NCBI GenBank assembly: GCA_964464895.1
Contig: CAYXGY010000001.1
Location: 496,001-560,000, forward strand
DNA: 64,000 nucleotides
Direction of reading: 5' to 3'
From: Helicobacter_D sp964464895
GTDB taxonomy: Bacteria > Campylobacterota > Campylobacteria > Campylobacterales > Helicobacteraceae
Shown: piece after piece, positions 32,473-42,453 of the stretch
Layout: each line of letters begins with the position of its first letter
Position numbering within the stretch: position 1 is the first letter of the stretch
The notes under the pieces: generated by a model
The model's database searches: none
What the model was told of the DNA's origin: nothing
What the model saw: the letters and a program-made list of their open reading frames with translations, nothing else
Position numbers and translations under genes: made by a program

Positions 32473-35132
32473 AATGCCACTAGCTCTTGTTTGATTTTGG
32501 CTAGTTTTCCTCTTTGCTCCTCTAATGCTTGTTTGTTTGTTTCTAATACCTTTTGAGGAGCATTCGCTAAGAATTTTTCGTTTTGCAACATTCCCTCTAA
32601 TTTATCAATTTCTTTTTGCACTTTTTCTGCTTGCTTGCTTAAACGCGCCACAATAGAGCTTAAATCAATATCCGTAGTAGGCAAATAGGATTCTACCTTT
32701 TCTGCAATATCCACGATACAATTGGGCATTTTTTCGCTCACAATCTCTAAGGATTCCACTTTTGCAAGCTTGCAAACATAGCCAATAAAAAGTGTCTGCA
32801 TAGAATCAGGAATCGCCACATTCACATAAGCTTTGGCAATTTTTTGATTTGCTAAATCAATCGTGGCTTTGGCGCGACGAATAGAAACAATAGAATCCAA
32901 AATTAATGTAAAAGTAGCGAAATTTTCCGCATTTTCATAAGTGAAACTTGGATATTCTTGCACCATAATAGAGCCACTTTGCTCTAAAGTCGTGCCGTCT
33001 AGCTTATGCCATAGATACTCGCTAATAAAAGGCATAAAGGGGTGAAGTAGCTTCATCGCCTCTTTAAATATCGCACCTAGCTCTACGATAGAATCTTTGT
33101 CCGCCTTGCTCAATTCAATCCCCCAATCACAAAATTCACCCCACAAGAAGCGATAAAGCGCACTTGCAGCGTCATTAAAACGATAGGATTCTAAATGCTC
33201 TCGCACTTCTGCGATATTTTGGCTTAAAAGTTGCGCAAGATACTTTCCAAGCGCGGTTTTTGGCTCTTTTATCTCACTCAAATTTGGAAATTTTTCCGCA
33301 TTGAGATTCAAGAAATTTGTCGCATTATACAGCTTATTGGTGAAATTTTTGCTAATCTCAAGCTGATTAGACACTAATTTCACATCACGTCCTTGCGCAC
33401 AAAGAATCGCAAGTGTGAAGCGCAAAACATCGGCACTATATTCTTCAATTTTTTCTAATGGGTCAATGATATTGCCTTTGGATTTGCTCATTTTGTTGCC
33501 AAACTCATCTCTGACAAGTGCGTGCAAATAAATATCAGGATAAGGTAATTTTGAGAGGAAATGTTCGCCCATCATTAGCATTCTAGCAACCCAAAAAAAC
33601 AAAATATCAAAACCTGTAATCAGCAAAGAATTGGGATAAAATTCCTCCATATCATTCGCGTACCATACTTCGCCTTCACCCCATTGACCATTGAAAAATC
33701 CAAGCGTTGAAAAGGGCCAAAGCGCAGAGCTAAACCAAGTATCAAGCACATCGGGGTCTTGCTGGATTGCCTCACTTCCACAATGTTTGCAAGTCTTGGG
33801 AGATTCCACACTTGCAAACTGTCCCCCGCAAGCCTCGCAATAATACACCGGAATCTGATGTCCCCACCAAAGTTGGCGCGAAATACACCAATCTCGTAAC
33901 TCCCTCATCCACGCATTGTAATTATTTTTCCATTGTGGAGGGAAAAAATTACTTTCATTGGCGTTGATTTTAAGAATCGCCTTTTGTGCCACTTCTTTCT
34001 TCAAAAACCACTGCTTAGAGATATAGGGTTCTACCACATTGCCGCAACGATAACAATGTCCTGTTTTGTTTTTATAATCCTCAATCTTTTCTACAAAGCC
34101 TAGTGATTCTAGTTTCTCTACAATCTGTTCTCGTGCTTGCAATCGTTCCAATCCACAAAATTCCCCCGCGTTTTCATTCAAGATTCCGTATTTGTCAAAG
34201 ATTACAATCTGTTCTAAATTATGCCGTTTGCCCACCTCGTAATCATTGGTATCGTGTGCAGGTGTTACTTTCACTGCCCCTGTTCCAAACTCCATATCTA
34301 CATGAGCATCTGCGATAATAGGAATCTCGCGATTCAAAAGTGGTAGGATTACACTTTTGCCAATTAGATGAGAAAAGCGCGTATCCTCTGGATTTACCAT
34401 TACCGCTGTATCTCCGAAATAAGTCTCTGGTCGCGTGGTTGCTACGACAATATAGTCTTTGGAATCTTTCAAAAAATAACGCAAATAATAAAGCTTGCCA
34501 TTGTTTTCTTTATATTCTACCTCCACATCAGAAAGTGCGCCATCGTGGGTGCACCAATTCACCAAATACTTCCCTTGAATGATAAATCCCTCATCATAAA
34601 GCCTTACAAATGCCTCTTTGACTGCATTTTGCAAGCCACTATCCATTGTAAATCGTGTCCGACTCCACGCGGGAGAGCTCCCAAGTTTGCGCATTTGATT
34701 CAAAATCATTCCACCACTTTTTTCTTTCCATTCCCACACTTTTTGGACAAACTTTTCCCGCCCTAATTCTTCCTTTTTAATCCCTTGTGCGAGTAATTGC
34801 TTCTCTACAACATTTTGTGTCGCAATCCCTGCGTGGTCTAGTCCGGGTTGCCAAAGCGTCTTATAACCATCCATTCGCTTATAACGCACCATAATATCTA
34901 TTAAAGTATGGTTGAGTGCGTGTCCGATATGCAAGCTTCCTGTTACATTCGGTGGCGGTAGCATAATACAGAATCGCTTGCCTGCTTTTTGGATTTTTTG
35001 ATTCCCATTGACTTCAAAATAACCCGCTTTCTCCCAAAATTTGTAATAAGATGCTTCAATCTCCTTTGGCTCATAGGTATTGGACGCTTTAGTGGTTTGC
35101 TCTTGTGGTGAATTGTTTAAATGATTTTGCAT
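32463..35132 (-). CDS. valS: Valine--tRNA ligase
   Basis: 889 aa class I synthetase charging tRNA-Val. The HIGH motif is in PPPNVTGSLHIGHALNHTLID (68-71) and KMSKSKGN is near residue 535. Editing-domain motifs (TTRPETYFGDTAVMVNPED) and zinc-type CxxC pairs (CEACGGQF, CKHCGSEA, CYRCGN) are present. The C-terminal coiled-coil arm (VARLSKQAEKVQKEIDKLEGMLQNEKFLANAPQKVLE) is complete. It is divergent from fliW, as HP1153 is next to HP1154 in H. pylori. Confidence 0.97.
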   Translation of the reverse strand: MQNHLNNSPQEQTTKASNTYEPKEIEASYYKFWEKAGYFEVNGNQKIQKAGKRFCIMLPPPNVTGSLHIGHALNHTLIDIMVRYKRMDGYKTLWQPGLDHAGIATQNVVEKQLLAQGIKKEELGREKFVQKVWEWKEKSGGMILNQMRKLGSSPAWSRTRFTMDSGLQNAVKEAFVRLYDEGFIIQGKYLVNWCTHDGALSDVEVEYKENNGKLYYLRYFLKDSKDYIVVATTRPETYFGDTAVMVNPEDTRFSHLIGKSVILPLLNREIPIIADAHVDMEFGTGAVKVTPAHDTNDYEVGKRHNLEQIVIFDKYGILNENAGEFCGLERLQAREQIVEKLESLGFVEKIEDYKNKTGHCYRCGNVVEPYISKQWFLKKEVAQKAILKINANESNFFPPQWKNNYNAWMRELRDWCISRQLWWGHQIPVYYCEACGGQFASVESPKTCKHCGSEAIQQDPDVLDTWFSSALWPFSTLGFFNGQWGEGEVWYANDMEEFYPNSLLITGFDILFFWVARMLMMGEHFLSKLPYPDIYLHALVRDEFGNKMSKSKGNIIDPLEKIEEYSADVLRFTLAILCAQGRDVKLVSNQLEISKNFTNKLYNATNFLNLNAEKFPNLSEIKEPKTALGKYLAQLLSQNIAEVREHLESYRFNDAASALYRFLWGEFCDWGIELSKADKDSIVELGAIFKEAMKLLHPFMPFISEYLWHKLDGTTLEQSGSIMVQEYPSFTYENAENFATFTLILDSIVSIRRAKATIDLANQKIAKAYVNVAIPDSMQTLFIGYVCKLAKVESLEIVSEKMPNCIVDIAEKVESYLPTTDIDLSSIVARLSKQAEKVQKEIDKLEGMLQNEKFLANAPQKVLETNKQALEEQRGKLAKIKQELVALRG

Positions 35133-35317
35133 AAAAGCCTTTCTTCAAGGTAGCAAAAAATAAACTTGGAACGGTTTTTGCTACTCTACTAATATTGAAT
35201 TTAGAATTTTACCAAAAAATTTGAATTTCTCTATTTTCTTATTTTAAAATGCGCAGAAATGGATTTTGAAGCCAAATTTTATGGTAAAATACAGAATTAA
35301 CTAAAAAGGAGTTTCGT

Positions 35318-35719
35318 ATGAAAAGTGAAAAGTTTCAAGTAAAATCCCCGATTTTAGGGTTTGATAATGTAAGTGAAGCAGAATTTACAGAAGTAGATGA
35401 TGGTGCGTTAGGATTTTTATTCCTGCAAAAACAAAATCAAGTTTTTGGAGAGTTGTTACTCATTAATCCTTACAAAGTGCGCGAATATTCGTTTGAAGTG
35501 CCTGCCGCAATTCAAACTCTACTTGACATTACCAAAAATTCAAAAGTCAAAGTCTTTTGCGTCTTTGTTCGTGATGAGAAAGAATCCATCCTTATCAATT
35601 TCTTAGCACCGATTATTTTAAATGATGACAACAAAACTCTAGCACAAGTCGTTTTAAATGCGAAAGAATACCCAACTTTTGGTGTAGCAGAACCTATCAA
35701 AAACTATATCAAAGAATAA
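35318..35719 (+). CDS. fliW: FliW, flagellar assembly factor and CsrA antagonist
   Basis: 133 aa cytoplasmic protein that binds flagellin and also sequesters CsrA, tying flagellin synthesis to assembly. Family features are FQVKSPILGFDNVSEAEFTEVDDGALGFLFLQ, LLINPYKVREYSFEVP and VFCVFVRDEKESILINFLAPIILNDDNKTLAQVVL. A GGTAAAAT at about 35282 is a likely -10, and AAAGGAG precedes the ATG. Three bases separate it from the helicase gene. Confidence 0.92.
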   Translation: MKSEKFQVKSPILGFDNVSEAEFTEVDDGALGFLFLQKQNQVFGELLLINPYKVREYSFEVPAAIQTLLDITKNSKVKVFCVFVRDEKESILINFLAPIILNDDNKTLAQVVLNAKEYPTFGVAEPIKNYIKE

Positions 35720-35722
35720 GGG

Positions 35723-37753
35723 TTGCCCCTCTCAACCCTAAACGCCCAGCAAAAAGAAGCTTCGCAAGCTCCTTATGGGCATAATCTCATCATCGCCTCC
35801 GCAGGCACAGGCAAAACCTCTACGATTGTTGGCAGAATCTCTTATTTATTGCAAAACGGAATCACTCCAAGCGAAATCTTATTGCTCACCTTTACCAATA
35901 AAGCGGCTCAAGAAATGCTTGCGCGTCTTGCGATAAAGTTTGATAGCAAGATTGTCTCACAAATTGAAGCAGGCACATTTCACGCTGTGGCTTATCGGTA
36001 TCTTAAAGCGCAAGATTCTATCATTTTGAAGCAACCCAAAGAGCTCAAAGTCCTTTTTAAAAGCCTTTATGACAAACGCATTTTTCTAAACGCCTCCAGC
36101 GTCCCTCCTTATGGAGCAAACTACCTTTATGATTGTTTTTCTCTCTATTTCAATGCGACAACAAACGAGGAATTTCAAGAATGGCTAGAGCGCAAAAATG
36201 CCGAGCAACTCCAATATGCAGAAATCTACTTAGATGTTTGGGAGGAATTTAAAGCTTTAAAGAATCAATATCATTATGTGGATTATAATGATTTATTGCT
36301 CAATTACAAAAACGCAATAGAGAAGCAAGAATCTCCCTATAAAGAAATCCTGGTAGATGAATACCAAGACACGAATCCCTTGCAAGATTCTATCCTCCAA
36401 GCCCTCAATCCTCCCTCTATCTTTTGTGTAGGAGATTATGACCAAAGTATTTATGCTTTTAATGGTGCGGATATTAGCATTATTGGAAGCTTCAAAGAAA
36501 GATATAAAGATGGCAGAATCTTTAGCCTCACCAAAAATTACCGCTCCACTGAACCTATCTTGAATCTTGCGAATCGTGTGATTGAAAAAAACCCACGCAT
36601 TTATCCTAAAAAGCTAGAAGTCATCAAAACGCAAAACTTCGGAGTGCCTACCTTGCTAGTCTATGAGGAATTATTCTTGCAATATCACGGAATCGCAAAC
36701 AAAATCAAGCTCTCCAATCGTCCCTTTGGAGAAATTGCAGTAATTTTTCGTAATAATTCTAGTGCCGACGGCATTGAAGCGGCTTTGCGCGAGATTGGGA
36801 TTCCCTCTAAGCGCAAAGGAAGCGTGAGCTTTTTTGACTCTAAAGAAGTCGTATATATGCTCAACCTCTGCACCCTGCTCTTTAATGCTAAAGATATGAT
36901 GTCCTTTATCCATATTCTAAGCCACGCTAAAGGAATCGGCAATGCGTTAGCAAAGGATATTTATGAGGCTCTCTTGCTTTTGGGACATTCTAACCCGATT
37001 CAAGGCTTGCTTCACCCCGACAAATCTATCAAAGAACCTTTCAATAAAAGAACGCATAATACACAATTAGGGCTATTTGATGACTTGATGGAGTTTAGCA
37101 ATCCCGCACGATTTAATGTGATACTAGAAACAGGATTCAAAGATAATCCGATTCTAAGCCACCCCAAACTCACCAAAGAGGGCGTAGAGTTTCTAAACGC
37201 ACTCTATTTGTTTTTTGCTTCTTTTAGCGCAAACGACAAGCCCTATAACTTGATTTCAAAAATCAGTTTTCTGCCGATTTTTCAAATCGTAGCACACAAA
37301 CTTGCAAGAGAACGTTCTATTACCAAAGAGGGAAACTTGAGCGAGGAAAGATATAAAGAATCGCTAGAGCGAATCGGACGCAGAATGTCTTTACTCAAAG
37401 ACTTGGCAAGTCATTATAATGAGCTTGGAAGATTCTTAAATGCAATGGTGCTAGGCTCTAGTGAAATGAGTGAGGGAGAGGGTATCAACCTGCTTAGCAT
37501 TCACGCAAGCAAAGGTTTAGAATTTGCCGAAGTGTATATCGTGGATTTAATGGAGGGACGCTTCCCCAATAAAAAGCTAATGAGTCAAGGGGGAAGCCTA
37601 GAGGAAGAGCGCAGGTTGTTCTATGTCGCAGTTACTAGGGCGAAAGAAATCTTGTATCTAAGCTATGCCAAAAAGGACGCATTAAAAAACATTCCCTATG
37701 AGGGTTCTATCTTTCTTTATGAAGCAGGATTACTGACAAGTCGCACACTATAA
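35723..37753 (+). CDS. UvrD/Rep-family ATP-dependent DNA helicase
   Basis: 676 aa superfamily 1A helicase. Motifs in order are LNAQQKEA (Q motif), SAGTGKTSTIV (26-35, Walker A), LLTFTNKAAQEM, ILVDEYQDTNPLQDSIL (Walker B), CVGDYDQSIYAFNGAD, LTKNYRSTEPIL, INLLSIHASKGLEFAEVYIV and EEERRLFYVAVTRAKEILYLSY. It may serve replication restart or repair (Rep or UvrD). The start is a TTG directly after fliW with AAGGG almost touching it, so coupling or a slightly different start is possible. Confidence 0.9.
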   Translation: MPLSTLNAQQKEASQAPYGHNLIIASAGTGKTSTIVGRISYLLQNGITPSEILLLTFTNKAAQEMLARLAIKFDSKIVSQIEAGTFHAVAYRYLKAQDSIILKQPKELKVLFKSLYDKRIFLNASSVPPYGANYLYDCFSLYFNATTNEEFQEWLERKNAEQLQYAEIYLDVWEEFKALKNQYHYVDYNDLLLNYKNAIEKQESPYKEILVDEYQDTNPLQDSILQALNPPSIFCVGDYDQSIYAFNGADISIIGSFKERYKDGRIFSLTKNYRSTEPILNLANRVIEKNPRIYPKKLEVIKTQNFGVPTLLVYEELFLQYHGIANKIKLSNRPFGEIAVIFRNNSSADGIEAALREIGIPSKRKGSVSFFDSKEVVYMLNLCTLLFNAKDMMSFIHILSHAKGIGNALAKDIYEALLLLGHSNPIQGLLHPDKSIKEPFNKRTHNTQLGLFDDLMEFSNPARFNVILETGFKDNPILSHPKLTKEGVEFLNALYLFFASFSANDKPYNLISKISFLPIFQIVAHKLARERSITKEGNLSEERYKESLERIGRRMSLLKDLASHYNELGRFLNAMVLGSSEMSEGEGINLLSIHASKGLEFAEVYIVDLMEGRFPNKKLMSQGGSLEEERRLFYVAVTRAKEILYLSYAKKDALKNIPYEGSIFLYEAGLLTSRTL

Positions 37754-37758
37754 GTGCG
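37742..37758 (+). terminator. Hairpin at the end of the helicase gene
   Basis: CGCAC (37742-37746) pairs with GTGCG (37754-37758) around seven bases containing the stop codon, followed by CTTTAAATTTT. A short stem but with a T-rich tail, so a weak intrinsic terminator is plausible. The remaining spacer to 37950 shows no gene. Confidence 0.4.
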
Positions 37759-37950
37759 CTTTAAATTTTGGTTTGTGCCTGTGAGACTTTATAAGAAATG
37801 GCTTTTTCTGTTTTGCAGAGTAAGTAACTTGAGATTTAGTAAATGGTAGTTTGCATTTTCATTAAAGGGGCAGTTTTAGGTGATTGCGCCAACCAAAGAT
37901 TTTTTACCTTATTTAAATCAACAAAATTTTTCAATTCCATTTACAAATCT

Positions 37951-38697
37951 TTAATCCATAATCTCTACAAGATAGATTGATAGCACATTCATTCCACCAC
38001 TTGCAACAAGGATTCCAATCAAAATCAATAAGCCTCCTGCACACCGTTCAATCCATCGAAAATAGGATTTGACGCGCTCTAAAAAATTAAAGGCATAACC
38101 AATCAAAAGCGCACAAAACAAAAAGGGCAAAGAGAATCCAAGCGTATAAATACTTAGTAAAATCATACCACTGCTTTCGTCCAAGCTTGCGAGCGAAATA
38201 ATGCCTGCCAAAATTGGACCAACACAAGGAGTCCAACCGAGCGAAAAGCTCATCCCAAGCAAAAAAGGCGTCAAAAAATCCCTTAAGATTCCAAAGCGAT
38301 ATTCCGTATAAAAGCTTCTTGTATAATTCAAAAATGGAATTTTGAATACTCCTAATGTATGCAATCCAAAAACGATTAAAATCCCTCCAGCAACAAAGCG
38401 TAGAATCGGGCTTAACAGAATTCCACCTTGCAAGATTCTAGCCGCCACTGCTCCTAAAAGCACAAAAACAATTCCAAGCCCTAAAACAAAAAACACTGCA
38501 CTTCTTAAGATTCTAAAACGTTTCTTTAAATCAAGTTTTGCAGAATTCTTTAATTCTTGAAGCGAAATTTTAGAAATGTAGGAGAGATAAGCGGGTATCA
38601 ATGGTAACACACAAGGGCTTATGAAAGTCAGAATCCCCGCTATTAAGCTAATCAAATGGGGTGCATTTTCAAAAAATGCTACAAGAGATTCTTCCAA
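37951..38697 (-). CDS. ccdA: CcdA, thiol-disulfide membrane transporter for cytochrome c biogenesis
   Basis: 248 aa with six helices. The redox cysteines are C29 in FISPCVLPLIPAYLSY and C158 in GWTPCVGPILAGI, the hallmark of CcdA. It passes reducing power across the membrane to keep apocytochrome haem sites reduced, which NapB would need. The start is a TTG (38697), and its ribosome site AGGCTTAGA is modest. It lies 19 bp after dctM and may be cotranscribed with the TRAP genes although unrelated in role. Confidence 0.93.
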   Translation of the reverse strand: MEESLVAFFENAPHLISLIAGILTFISPCVLPLIPAYLSYISKISLQELKNSAKLDLKKRFRILRSAVFFVLGLGIVFVLLGAVAARILQGGILLSPILRFVAGGILIVFGLHTLGVFKIPFLNYTRSFYTEYRFGILRDFLTPFLLGMSFSLGWTPCVGPILAGIISLASLDESSGMILLSIYTLGFSLPFLFCALLIGYAFNFLERVKSYFRWIERCAGGLLILIGILVASGGMNVLSIYLVEIMD

Positions 38698-38716
38698 TCT
38701 AAGCCTTGTGGATTCA

Positions 38717-39991
38717 TTAACCTAACAAACTTGGTAACCAAAGTGAAATGATTGGGACATAAGTAACAAGCCCAAGCCCCAAAAGCAAGACGCAAAGCCA
38801 AGGAATTACTGAAAGGGTAACATCTTTAAGGCTTAAACCTGTAAGTGAGCTTGCCACAAAGAGATTCAAGCCAACAGGCGGTGTAAGCATACCTAATTCC
38901 ATATTCACAATCATTGCGATTCCAAAATGGATTGGGTCAATACCCAACTGCAAAGCAATTGGCAATAACAAAGGTGTCATAATCATTACCACCGAACTAG
39001 GCTCCATAAATTGTCCCATTACAAAAAGAGCAATATTAACCAAAATCAAAAAGAGCCACCAGCTCATATTCATATTTACTAGGCTTTCCGCAATCATATG
39101 GGGAATACGTTCGCTTGTTAAGAAATGTGCGAATACAACCGCAAAACCAATAATGAAAAAAATCATTGCCGTAGTGATTGCCGCATCTAAAAGCACTTTA
39201 TACAAGTCTTTAATCTTAATATCTTTATAGACAAAAATTGAAACAACAAACGCATACACTGCACTAATGCCCGCTGCTTCTGTGGCGGTAAAAACCCCAG
39301 CATAGATTCCACCAATAACGACAAAAACGATAAGTAACGCCCAAAACGCTTCTTTGAATTTAGCCCAACGCTCACCAAAGCTTGCAGGTTTTGTAGCCTT
39401 AAAGCCCAATCGTTTTGCTCCAAAATATGCATAAACCATCATCATTGCACCAATCATCACACCGGGCACAACACCAGCCATAAATAACTTTTCAATAGAG
39501 ACTTCCGCTGTTACCCCATAAACAATCATTACGACTGAAGGAGGAATCAAGATTCCAAGACTTCCTGCCGAAGTGATTGCGCCCACAGAATAGCTTTTCG
39601 GATAACCCGCTTGACTTAAGGCGGCAAACATAACAGAACCAATCGCAACTACCGTGGCAGGAGAGCTTCCACTCACAGCGGCAAAGATGATACACGCCAA
39701 AATAGCACTCATTGGAAGACCGCCGGGCAAATGCCCTACAATACTTCTCGCAAAATCTACGATTCTTTGCGCAGAACTTCCTTTACTCATCAAAGAGCCT
39801 GCCAAAATAAACATTGGAATCGCCATTAATGCAGGCTTTAAACCATTAAGCATAATTTCGGGTACGCCCATAATATCATAGGAACTAAAGAGCAACATCG
39901 TGATGACTGCGCTCACTCCAAGAGAAATCGCAACAGGCACACCCACCAATAACAAACCAAACAATACAATCAGCAAAAATGCAACACTCAT
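38717..39991 (-). CDS. dctM: TRAP transporter large permease (DctM type)
   Basis: 424 aa membrane protein with about twelve helices. TRAP-M features include GLKPALMAIPMFILAGSLMSKGSSAQRIVDFARSIVGHLPGGLPMSAILACIIFAAVSGSSPATVVAIGSVM, LGILIPPSVVMIVYG and NMELGMLTPPVGLNLFVASSLTGLSL. It carries the solute with sodium ions after handover by DctP. The ATG follows GGAGAATCA. Part of dctP-dctQ-dctM. Confidence 0.94.
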   Translation of the reverse strand: MSVAFLLIVLFGLLLVGVPVAISLGVSAVITMLLFSSYDIMGVPEIMLNGLKPALMAIPMFILAGSLMSKGSSAQRIVDFARSIVGHLPGGLPMSAILACIIFAAVSGSSPATVVAIGSVMFAALSQAGYPKSYSVGAITSAGSLGILIPPSVVMIVYGVTAEVSIEKLFMAGVVPGVMIGAMMMVYAYFGAKRLGFKATKPASFGERWAKFKEAFWALLIVFVVIGGIYAGVFTATEAAGISAVYAFVVSIFVYKDIKIKDLYKVLLDAAITTAMIFFIIGFAVVFAHFLTSERIPHMIAESLVNMNMSWWLFLILVNIALFVMGQFMEPSSVVMIMTPLLLPIALQLGIDPIHFGIAMIVNMELGMLTPPVGLNLFVASSLTGLSLKDVTLSVIPWLCVLLLGLGLVTYVPIISLWLPSLLG

Positions 39992-40008
39992 TGATTCTCC
40001 AAACTTTA

Positions 40009-40650
40009 CTAATCTTTAACCACAGAATCGTGAATCATCTCTTCTTCTGCATTTTTGACAACTTTATCCGCATCCGTCCAAGAAACTTCATAGATTTTTT
40101 CCACAGAGCGATAAGTCGCCCCAAAAAATGCAATAGGCAAACAAAGAAGAAATACCCACAAAGGTACTTCGTGCAGTGCTTCGCTCATATAACCAATTTC
40201 ATAATTTAAATAGCAAACCATTAAACTAGCATAGCACATAAAGCCCAAAAAGATAGAGTTTAAAATATGTGTTGCCAGCACGCAAGATTTAGCGAGTGCA
40301 GGCGGAAATTTCTCAACCAACATTGTAACAGCAATATGCACCCCCTTTCTAAAGCCATACGCTGCCCCAAAAAATGCTGACCACAAAAAACAATATCTTG
40401 CCACTTCTTCTGCCCAAGTCAAGGAACCAATTTCTGGATAGAATCCTGCAATATAACGCACACTTACATTGATTGCAGTAATTACGATTCCAAGTGCCAT
40501 TCCAATTACAGCGATATTTTTATTAATTCCTGCAATAATCTTATCCAAGATGGCAAAAAGCTTATTGACTCCCGGGTCTTTATGAGCCCACAAAAAAGGC
40601 TTCTGAATCATTAGTAATAAATCACGCAAATCAAACCCTTTAAAAAGCAA
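40009..40650 (-). CDS. dctQ: TRAP transporter small permease (DctQ type)
   Basis: 213 aa with four helices. The DctQ core is visible: INVSVRYIAGFYPEIGSLTWAEEVARYCFLWSAFFGAAYGFRKGVHIAVTMLVEKFP. The first 45 residues are longer than usual. The start at TTG 40650 has little ribosome site. A TTG at 40629 sits seven bases after AAAGG and ATG 40611 is another option, so the N-terminus is uncertain. It lies 7 bp after dctP. Confidence 0.88.
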   Translation of the reverse strand: MLFKGFDLRDLLLMIQKPFLWAHKDPGVNKLFAILDKIIAGINKNIAVIGMALGIVITAINVSVRYIAGFYPEIGSLTWAEEVARYCFLWSAFFGAAYGFRKGVHIAVTMLVEKFPPALAKSCVLATHILNSIFLGFMCYASLMVCYLNYEIGYMSEALHEVPLWVFLLCLPIAFFGATYRSVEKIYEVSWTDADKVVKNAEEEMIHDSVVKD

Positions 40651-40657
40651 TCATTGA

Positions 40658-41680
40658 TTATTTTGTATTGAGTGTTTTCTCAATCAAATCTTTGCCAATC
40701 AAATCATAAAATTTAGGATAAATCGCAATCATCACATCTTGCCATTGTTTCTTTTGCGCTTCATCTAGCTCATAAATTGTCGTATTTGTCTTATCATCAG
40801 CTTTTAATTTATCTAGCAACATTTGCTCTTCTTTCGCGCTTTCCTCGCGTTCAAAAATCGTTGCTTCACGCATTGCAATAGAAAATTTTTCTTGCAAATC
40901 TTGTGGCAATTCTTTCCAAAACTTCTCACTTGCAACAACCAAATATCCTAGATAACCGTGATTTGAAATCGTAATAGAACTTTGAACTTCATAAAATTTA
41001 GAATTATAAAGATTGGAAAGCGGGTTTTCTGCTGCATCTACTACCCCTGTTTGGAGTGCAGAATAAACTTCACCAAAAGGCAAAACTTGTGGAATCGCCT
41101 TGACTGCTTTTGTTTGTTCTTCTAATACTTTAGAGCTCATAATTCTCATTTTTTGCCCCTCTGCATCACTTGGCTCTATGATAGGCTTTTTGTTTGTGCT
41201 GAATTGCTTAAATCCTGCGTCCCAATAATCAAGTGCGATATAGCCCTTGCTTGAAATAATATCCTTTAAAATCTTTCCTACTTCTCCGTCCATTACTTGA
41301 TGTAAATGTTCAGTATCACGGAAGATGAAAGGAACGTCCCAAAGGTTAAATTCTTTAGCAAAAGGTGTAAATTTTGAAAAACTAGGTGCTGCAAGTTGCA
41401 CATTATTGCGTTTTAATTCTTGGAATACCTTATCATCATCTACAAGTTGCGCAGAAGGAAACACATGCACTTTAATTTTTCCATCTGTCAATTCCTCTAC
41501 TCTTTTAGCGAATAAATCTGCTGCTCTCCCTTTAGGAGTATTTGCACTCACGACATGCGCAAATTTTACTTTATAGACTTTATCAGAATCTTTAGCGGCG
41601 GCTTTTGTGTCCTTATCTTCTCCGCCACAACCCATTAATCCAAATACAGCTAACACTGAAACCAAAAGAATTTTTTTCAT
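40658..41680 (-). CDS. dctP: TRAP transporter solute-binding protein (DctP type)
   Basis: 340 aa. Signal ends in a lipobox (LMGC, C18), so it is probably a lipid-anchored periplasmic protein. The DctP pattern is clear: VKFAHVVSANTPKGRAADLFAKRVEELTDGKIKVHVFPSAQLVDDDKVFQELKRNNVQL, then GQKMRIMSSKVLEEQTKA with the carboxylate-binding Arg, and GVVDAAENPLSNLY. A C4-dicarboxylate such as fumarate or succinate is the likely ligand. ATG 41680 is used (AGGAG eight bases before). A TTG six bases upstream lacks that spacing. Confidence 0.93.
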   Translation of the reverse strand: MKKILLVSVLAVFGLMGCGGEDKDTKAAAKDSDKVYKVKFAHVVSANTPKGRAADLFAKRVEELTDGKIKVHVFPSAQLVDDDKVFQELKRNNVQLAAPSFSKFTPFAKEFNLWDVPFIFRDTEHLHQVMDGEVGKILKDIISSKGYIALDYWDAGFKQFSTNKKPIIEPSDAEGQKMRIMSSKVLEEQTKAVKAIPQVLPFGEVYSALQTGVVDAAENPLSNLYNSKFYEVQSSITISNHGYLGYLVVASEKFWKELPQDLQEKFSIAMREATIFEREESAKEEQMLLDKLKADDKTNTTIYELDEAQKKQWQDVMIAIYPKFYDLIGKDLIEKTLNTK

Positions 41681-41844
41681 TTTCAATCTCCTGCTTTATG
41701 AAATTATCTGCTCAACTTTTGTGAGGCTTTAATTTTATAAAAGCTTCCTTAAAAGATGAATTATAAATCAAAAAACACCTTAGCGTATTCCAAATAAACC
41801 CCCAATCTTTTATATCAAAGATTACTTTTTGAAACACATTAAAT

Positions 41845-42363
41845 TTATTTGTAATTTTTAATTGCCTTATCCAAAATCTCTTTGGCTGCATTCAAATCTT
41901 TATACTCCTTGACTTTCACCCATTTATTTGGCTCTAATGTCTTATAAGTTTCAAAGAAATTTTTGATTCTATCCAATGTGATTTGTGGCAAATCCCCTAA
42001 GCTTTGGATTTTATCGTATCTTGGGTCTATTTTGCTAATAGGCACCGCAATTAATTTCTCGTCCATTCCACTTTCATCTTCCATAATCAAAACACCAATC
42101 AAGCGCACTTTGATAACACTTCCTGCTTGTAATGGGTATTCGTTGAGCACCAAGACATCTGCAGGGTCTCCATCATCACTTAGAGTATTAGGCACAAAGC
42201 CATAATTTGCTGGATAAAACATCGCACTATACATTACTCTATCCACCACAACTGCGCCTGATTCTTTATCAATTTCATATTTGATATTAGAACCATAAGG
42301 AATCTCAATCACAACATTTAGTTTATTGGGATTCTCTCCCACACTGATTTTTGACACATTCAT
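41845..42363 (-). CDS. ppa: Inorganic pyrophosphatase
   Basis: 172 aa family I pyrophosphatase hydrolysing PPi in the cytoplasm. Motifs are IPYGSNIKYEIDKESGAVVVDRVMYSAMFYPANYGFVPNTLSDDGDPADVLVLNEYPLQAGSVIKVRLIG with the metal-binding DGDPxDVL, and DEKLIAVP, FETYKTLEPNKWVKVKEYKD. The ATG follows AAGGATAGAAA. In H. pylori ppa also lies close to adk and aspS. Confidence 0.96.
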   Translation of the reverse strand: MNVSKISVGENPNKLNVVIEIPYGSNIKYEIDKESGAVVVDRVMYSAMFYPANYGFVPNTLSDDGDPADVLVLNEYPLQAGSVIKVRLIGVLIMEDESGMDEKLIAVPISKIDPRYDKIQSLGDLPQITLDRIKNFFETYKTLEPNKWVKVKEYKDLNAAKEILDKAIKNYK

Positions 42364-42384
42364 TTTCTATCCTTAAAAACTAAA

Positions 42385-42390
42385 ATTATA
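42385..42390 (-). promoter_or_regulatory. -10 element of ppa
   Basis: TATAAT on the minus strand, 22 bases before the ppa ATG. A start near 42378 gives a 15-base leader holding the AAGGAT ribosome site. No clear -35. Confidence 0.5.
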
Positions 42391-42453
42391 TTTATAGCAA
42401 AATCCCTTGTCTGCCAATAATAATTTATCAGCCTTAGAGATTCTTACCATTGG

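Noticed and set aside
37759..37950. Spacer between the helicase gene and ccdA as a possible RNA gene
   Set aside because: I looked for stem-loops, promoters and short frames and saw no convincing one. It lies between convergent genes.
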